NCBI GenBank assembly: GCA_025357175.1
Contig: JANXPS010000206.1
Coordinates: 1-16,608 of the forward strand
Direction of reading: 5' to 3'
DNA length: 16,608 bases
DNA from: Deltaproteobacteria bacterium
GTDB lineage: Bacteria > Desulfobacterota > Deferrimicrobia > Deferrimicrobiales > Deferrimicrobiaceae
Positions 15,173 through 16,608 of the stretch are shown one piece after another. Numbering within the stretch: the stretch's first letter is position 1; each line of letters starts with the position of its first letter. The position numbers were made by a program, and so were the translations under genes. Under the pieces are notes generated by a model. The model was given only the letters and a program-made list of their open reading frames with translations. It ran no database searches and was not told where the DNA came from.

Positions 15173-15229
15173 GCGCCCGGCGTGAAGGGATAGAATCATC
15201 GGATGTTCCCCCGCCGGGCGCTGTTTTTT
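15173..15229 (+). terminator. Rho-independent terminator after the solute-binding protein gene
   Basis: GCGCCCGGCG (15173-15182) pairs perfectly with CGCCGGGCGC (15212-15221), followed after two bases by six T (15224-15229). The 29-base loop can add an inner GGGA/TCCC pairing (15187-15190 with 15207-15210). It begins 15 bases after the stop codon. Confidence 0.8.
15191..15196 (+). promoter_or_regulatory. -10-like TAGAAT six bases before a small ORF
   Basis: TAGAAT lies exactly 6 bases before the ATG at 15203, the spacing also seen for TAAAAT at 3227-3232 before the ATG at 3239. It sits inside the terminator loop and has no convincing -35, so it is tentative. Confidence 0.25.
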
Positions 15230-15358
15230 ATCCTCTGCATCTCCCTGACCGCGGCTTTCGAGTTGGCCGCGCTCGCAAGTCATTTCCCGTCGTACGCTTC
15301 CCACCCCAACCGTTCGCTCCGCGCAGTCATGGACACAGGAAAAGTGGAGGATCGATGA
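15203..15358 (+). CDS. Possible 51-residue signal-peptide-like ORF
   Basis: The ORF begins MFPRRALFFILCISLTAAFE, a basic then hydrophobic N-terminus like a signal peptide, and ends in a short polar region (VMDTGKVEDR). Its TGA overlaps the ATG of the next lipoprotein gene as ATGA, an arrangement typical of translational coupling. Against it, the ATG and first ten or so codons lie within the preceding terminator hairpin and T-run, the ribosome-binding site is poor, and no family is recognisable. It may be a leader-type ORF or chance. Confidence 0.3.
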   Translation: MFPRRALFFILCISLTAAFELAALASHFPSYASHPNRSLRAVMDTGKVEDR

Positions 15359-16608
15359 TGACCTGGCACAGGATTCCGGCATTGCTGTTGCTGCTGGCGG
15401 CAGCGATGGTCCCGGCATGCGGCGGCGGAGGCGACCCCGCGCCCGCCGCTCCCGCTACGCAGAACGTTGCGACGCAGGGAGTCGGCACCGTGACCACGGA
15501 CGGCGCCACCCTGTACGGCGTCGTCAACCCGGACGGCCGGCCGACGACCGCCTGGTTCGAGTACGGGACCGATCCGGCGCTGACAGGAGCAGCCAGGACG
15601 GCCAGCGTCCCGATTTCCGCCGGAAATGCGCCGGTTCCCGTTTCGGCAACCGTCGCCGGCCTTCCTCCCGGTTCGACCTGGTATTACCGACTCGTCGCGT
15701 CGAATAGCGCCGGGACGGGCACGGGCGCCGTCGACTATTTCGGGACCGATACCGTCGACACGAGCGCGCTCGTGGTGAACTGCGCGGCCGACCTGGCGGA
15801 ACCACCGCCCGGGAAAATGACGCTCAGGGCCGCGATCGCCCGACTCGATCCCGACGGGATCATCACCTTCGCGCCCGGCCTCGACGGCGCCACGATTCCG
15901 CTTACGATCGTTCAGGACAACCACTCGATCCTGCCCGGCGAAACCTTCATCGGCATGGCATTCCAGGGATACGCAGATCGCGATTACGGGAAATCGGCGC
16001 TGTACACCGACAAGGGGCTGACGATCGACGCCTCGGGACTGGCGAACGGGATCACGATCCGCTGGGCGGGCAGAGAGGCCGCGCATGCCCGCGTGCTCGC
16101 GGTTCGGGGCAACCTGACCATGAGAAACGTGACCATCCGGGACGGCTATTCGAACAGCGAACCGATCACGCCGCCGGATCCGGCCCTCGACAACCAGCCT
16201 TATACATTGGCGTGCGGGGGCGGGCTGGCGGTCTGGGGCGTCACGAACCTGGAATATTGCAAACTGGCAGGAAACAGGACTTCGGGCGACCTGAATTCAA
16301 GCCGCGATCGCGGCTCCTTCGGCGGCGGTCTCTTCACCGACACGGCACTTCTCGGCAACTGCATCATCGGCGGCAATTCGGCCACCGGCTACGGGGCGGC
16401 AGGCGGCGGAATCTACTCCGTCGGCGGCGTGCAAACCGGGCAGGAGTCGGTCCTTTCCAACTGCGCGATCAGCGGCAACCGGGCCACCGGCCACATGGCC
16501 TACGGGGGCGGCGTATTCAGCGACGGCGGCGGGCCGGGCAACTTGATGGCGCTCCAGATGACGAACTGCACCATCGCCCGCAACGTGGTCGAGAACCACC
16601 CGGGTGCC
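15355..16608 (+). CDS. Surface lipoprotein with parallel beta-helix repeats (partial, runs off the right edge)
   Basis: 418 codons are present without a stop. The N-terminus (MMTWHRIPALLLLLAAAMVPAC) is a lipoprotein signal ending in Cys22, followed by a Gly/Pro/Ala linker. Residues about 43-130 resemble a fibronectin III-like domain (GATLYGVVNPDGRPTTAWFEYG, then LPPGSTWYYRLVASNSAGTG). A CSLREA-like motif follows (MTLRAAIARLDPDGIITFAPG). From about residue 245, Gly- and Asn-rich repeats such as GGGLFTDTALLGNCIIGGNSA, GGGIYS and NCAISGNRAT are typical of right-handed parallel beta-helices found in adhesins and choice-of-anchor surface proteins. GGAGG (15346-15350) lies 4 bases before the ATG at 15355 and 7 before a second ATG at 15358; either may be used. 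The ligand is unknown and the C-terminal anchor is not visible. Confidence 0.85.
   Translation, partial: MMTWHRIPALLLLLAAAMVPACGGGGDPAPAAPATQNVATQGVGTVTTDGATLYGVVNPDGRPTTAWFEYGTDPALTGAARTASVPISAGNAPVPVSATVAGLPPGSTWYYRLVASNSAGTGTGAVDYFGTDTVDTSALVVNCAADLAEPPPGKMTLRAAIARLDPDGIITFAPGLDGATIPLTIVQDNHSILPGETFIGMAFQGYADRDYGKSALYTDKGLTIDASGLANGITIRWAGREAAHARVLAVRGNLTMRNVTIRDGYSNSEPITPPDPALDNQPYTLACGGGLAVWGVTNLEYCKLAGNRTSGDLNSSRDRGSFGGGLFTDTALLGNCIIGGNSATGYGAAGGGIYSVGGVQTGQESVLSNCAISGNRATGHMAYGGGVFSDGGGPGNLMALQMTNCTIARNVVENHPGA

Noticed and set aside
15280..16086. Minus-strand open frame of 268 codons opposite the lipoprotein gene
   Set aside because: The plus-strand frame has a lipoprotein signal, a ribosome-binding site and recognisable repeats; the minus frame is Arg/Gly-rich noise.
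1..16608. Search for a new defence, toxin-antitoxin, phage or transposon system
   Set aside because: No integrase, transposase, restriction, paired toxin-antitoxin or phage structural gene is seen; the helicase is a stand-alone UvrD type without a nuclease partner nearby.

Overview
The window is GC-rich, gene-dense bacterial chromosome. The TatD–radical SAM fusion, the COG2509 FAD protein, the gap/tpiA/secG cluster, the bacterial TMTC-like protein and the absence of introns or host-like genes suggest a deltaproteobacterial (Desulfobacterota, Geobacter-like) lineage. That placement is an inference from gene families, not from a marker gene. There are no rRNA or tRNA genes, CRISPR arrays, insertion sequences or phage genes that I can see.

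Layout. Bases 25-3871 (+): a TatD nuclease fused to a radical SAM domain, a membrane TMTC-like protein with four C-terminal TPRs, and a membrane-anchored transglutaminase-like protein. Bases 3878-7052 (-): an operon transcribed in the order FAD-dependent dehydrogenase, YhaM-like OB/HD exoribonuclease, DNA-3-methyladenine glycosylase I. Bases 7039-9822 (+): a LEA14-like lipoprotein, then from a strong sigma70-type promoter gap, tpiA and secG, closed by a textbook rho-independent terminator. Bases 9914-11884 (+): a UvrD/Rep-type helicase. Bases 11891-13717 (-): a secreted WD40-like propeller protein followed by a small zinc-ribbon protein. Bases 13893-15158 (+): an orphan periplasmic solute-binding protein with an unusual C-terminal extension, closed by a second terminator. 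From 15203 (+): a doubtful 51-residue ORF overlapping, by ATGA, a surface lipoprotein with a parallel beta-helix that runs off the right edge.

Functionally, gap and tpiA are central glycolysis, but pgk, which often sits between them, is absent. secG is the Sec translocon subunit. The minus-strand operon mixes RNA turnover and alkylation repair. The right-hand third is envelope-oriented: secreted propeller, periplasmic binding protein and beta-helix lipoprotein. No obvious new defence or mobile system is present. The most unusual items are the modified solute-binding protein (13893-15158), the divergent genes whose 5' coding ends overlap (7039-7052), the small palindromes at predicted promoters, and the tiny ORF embedded in a terminator.
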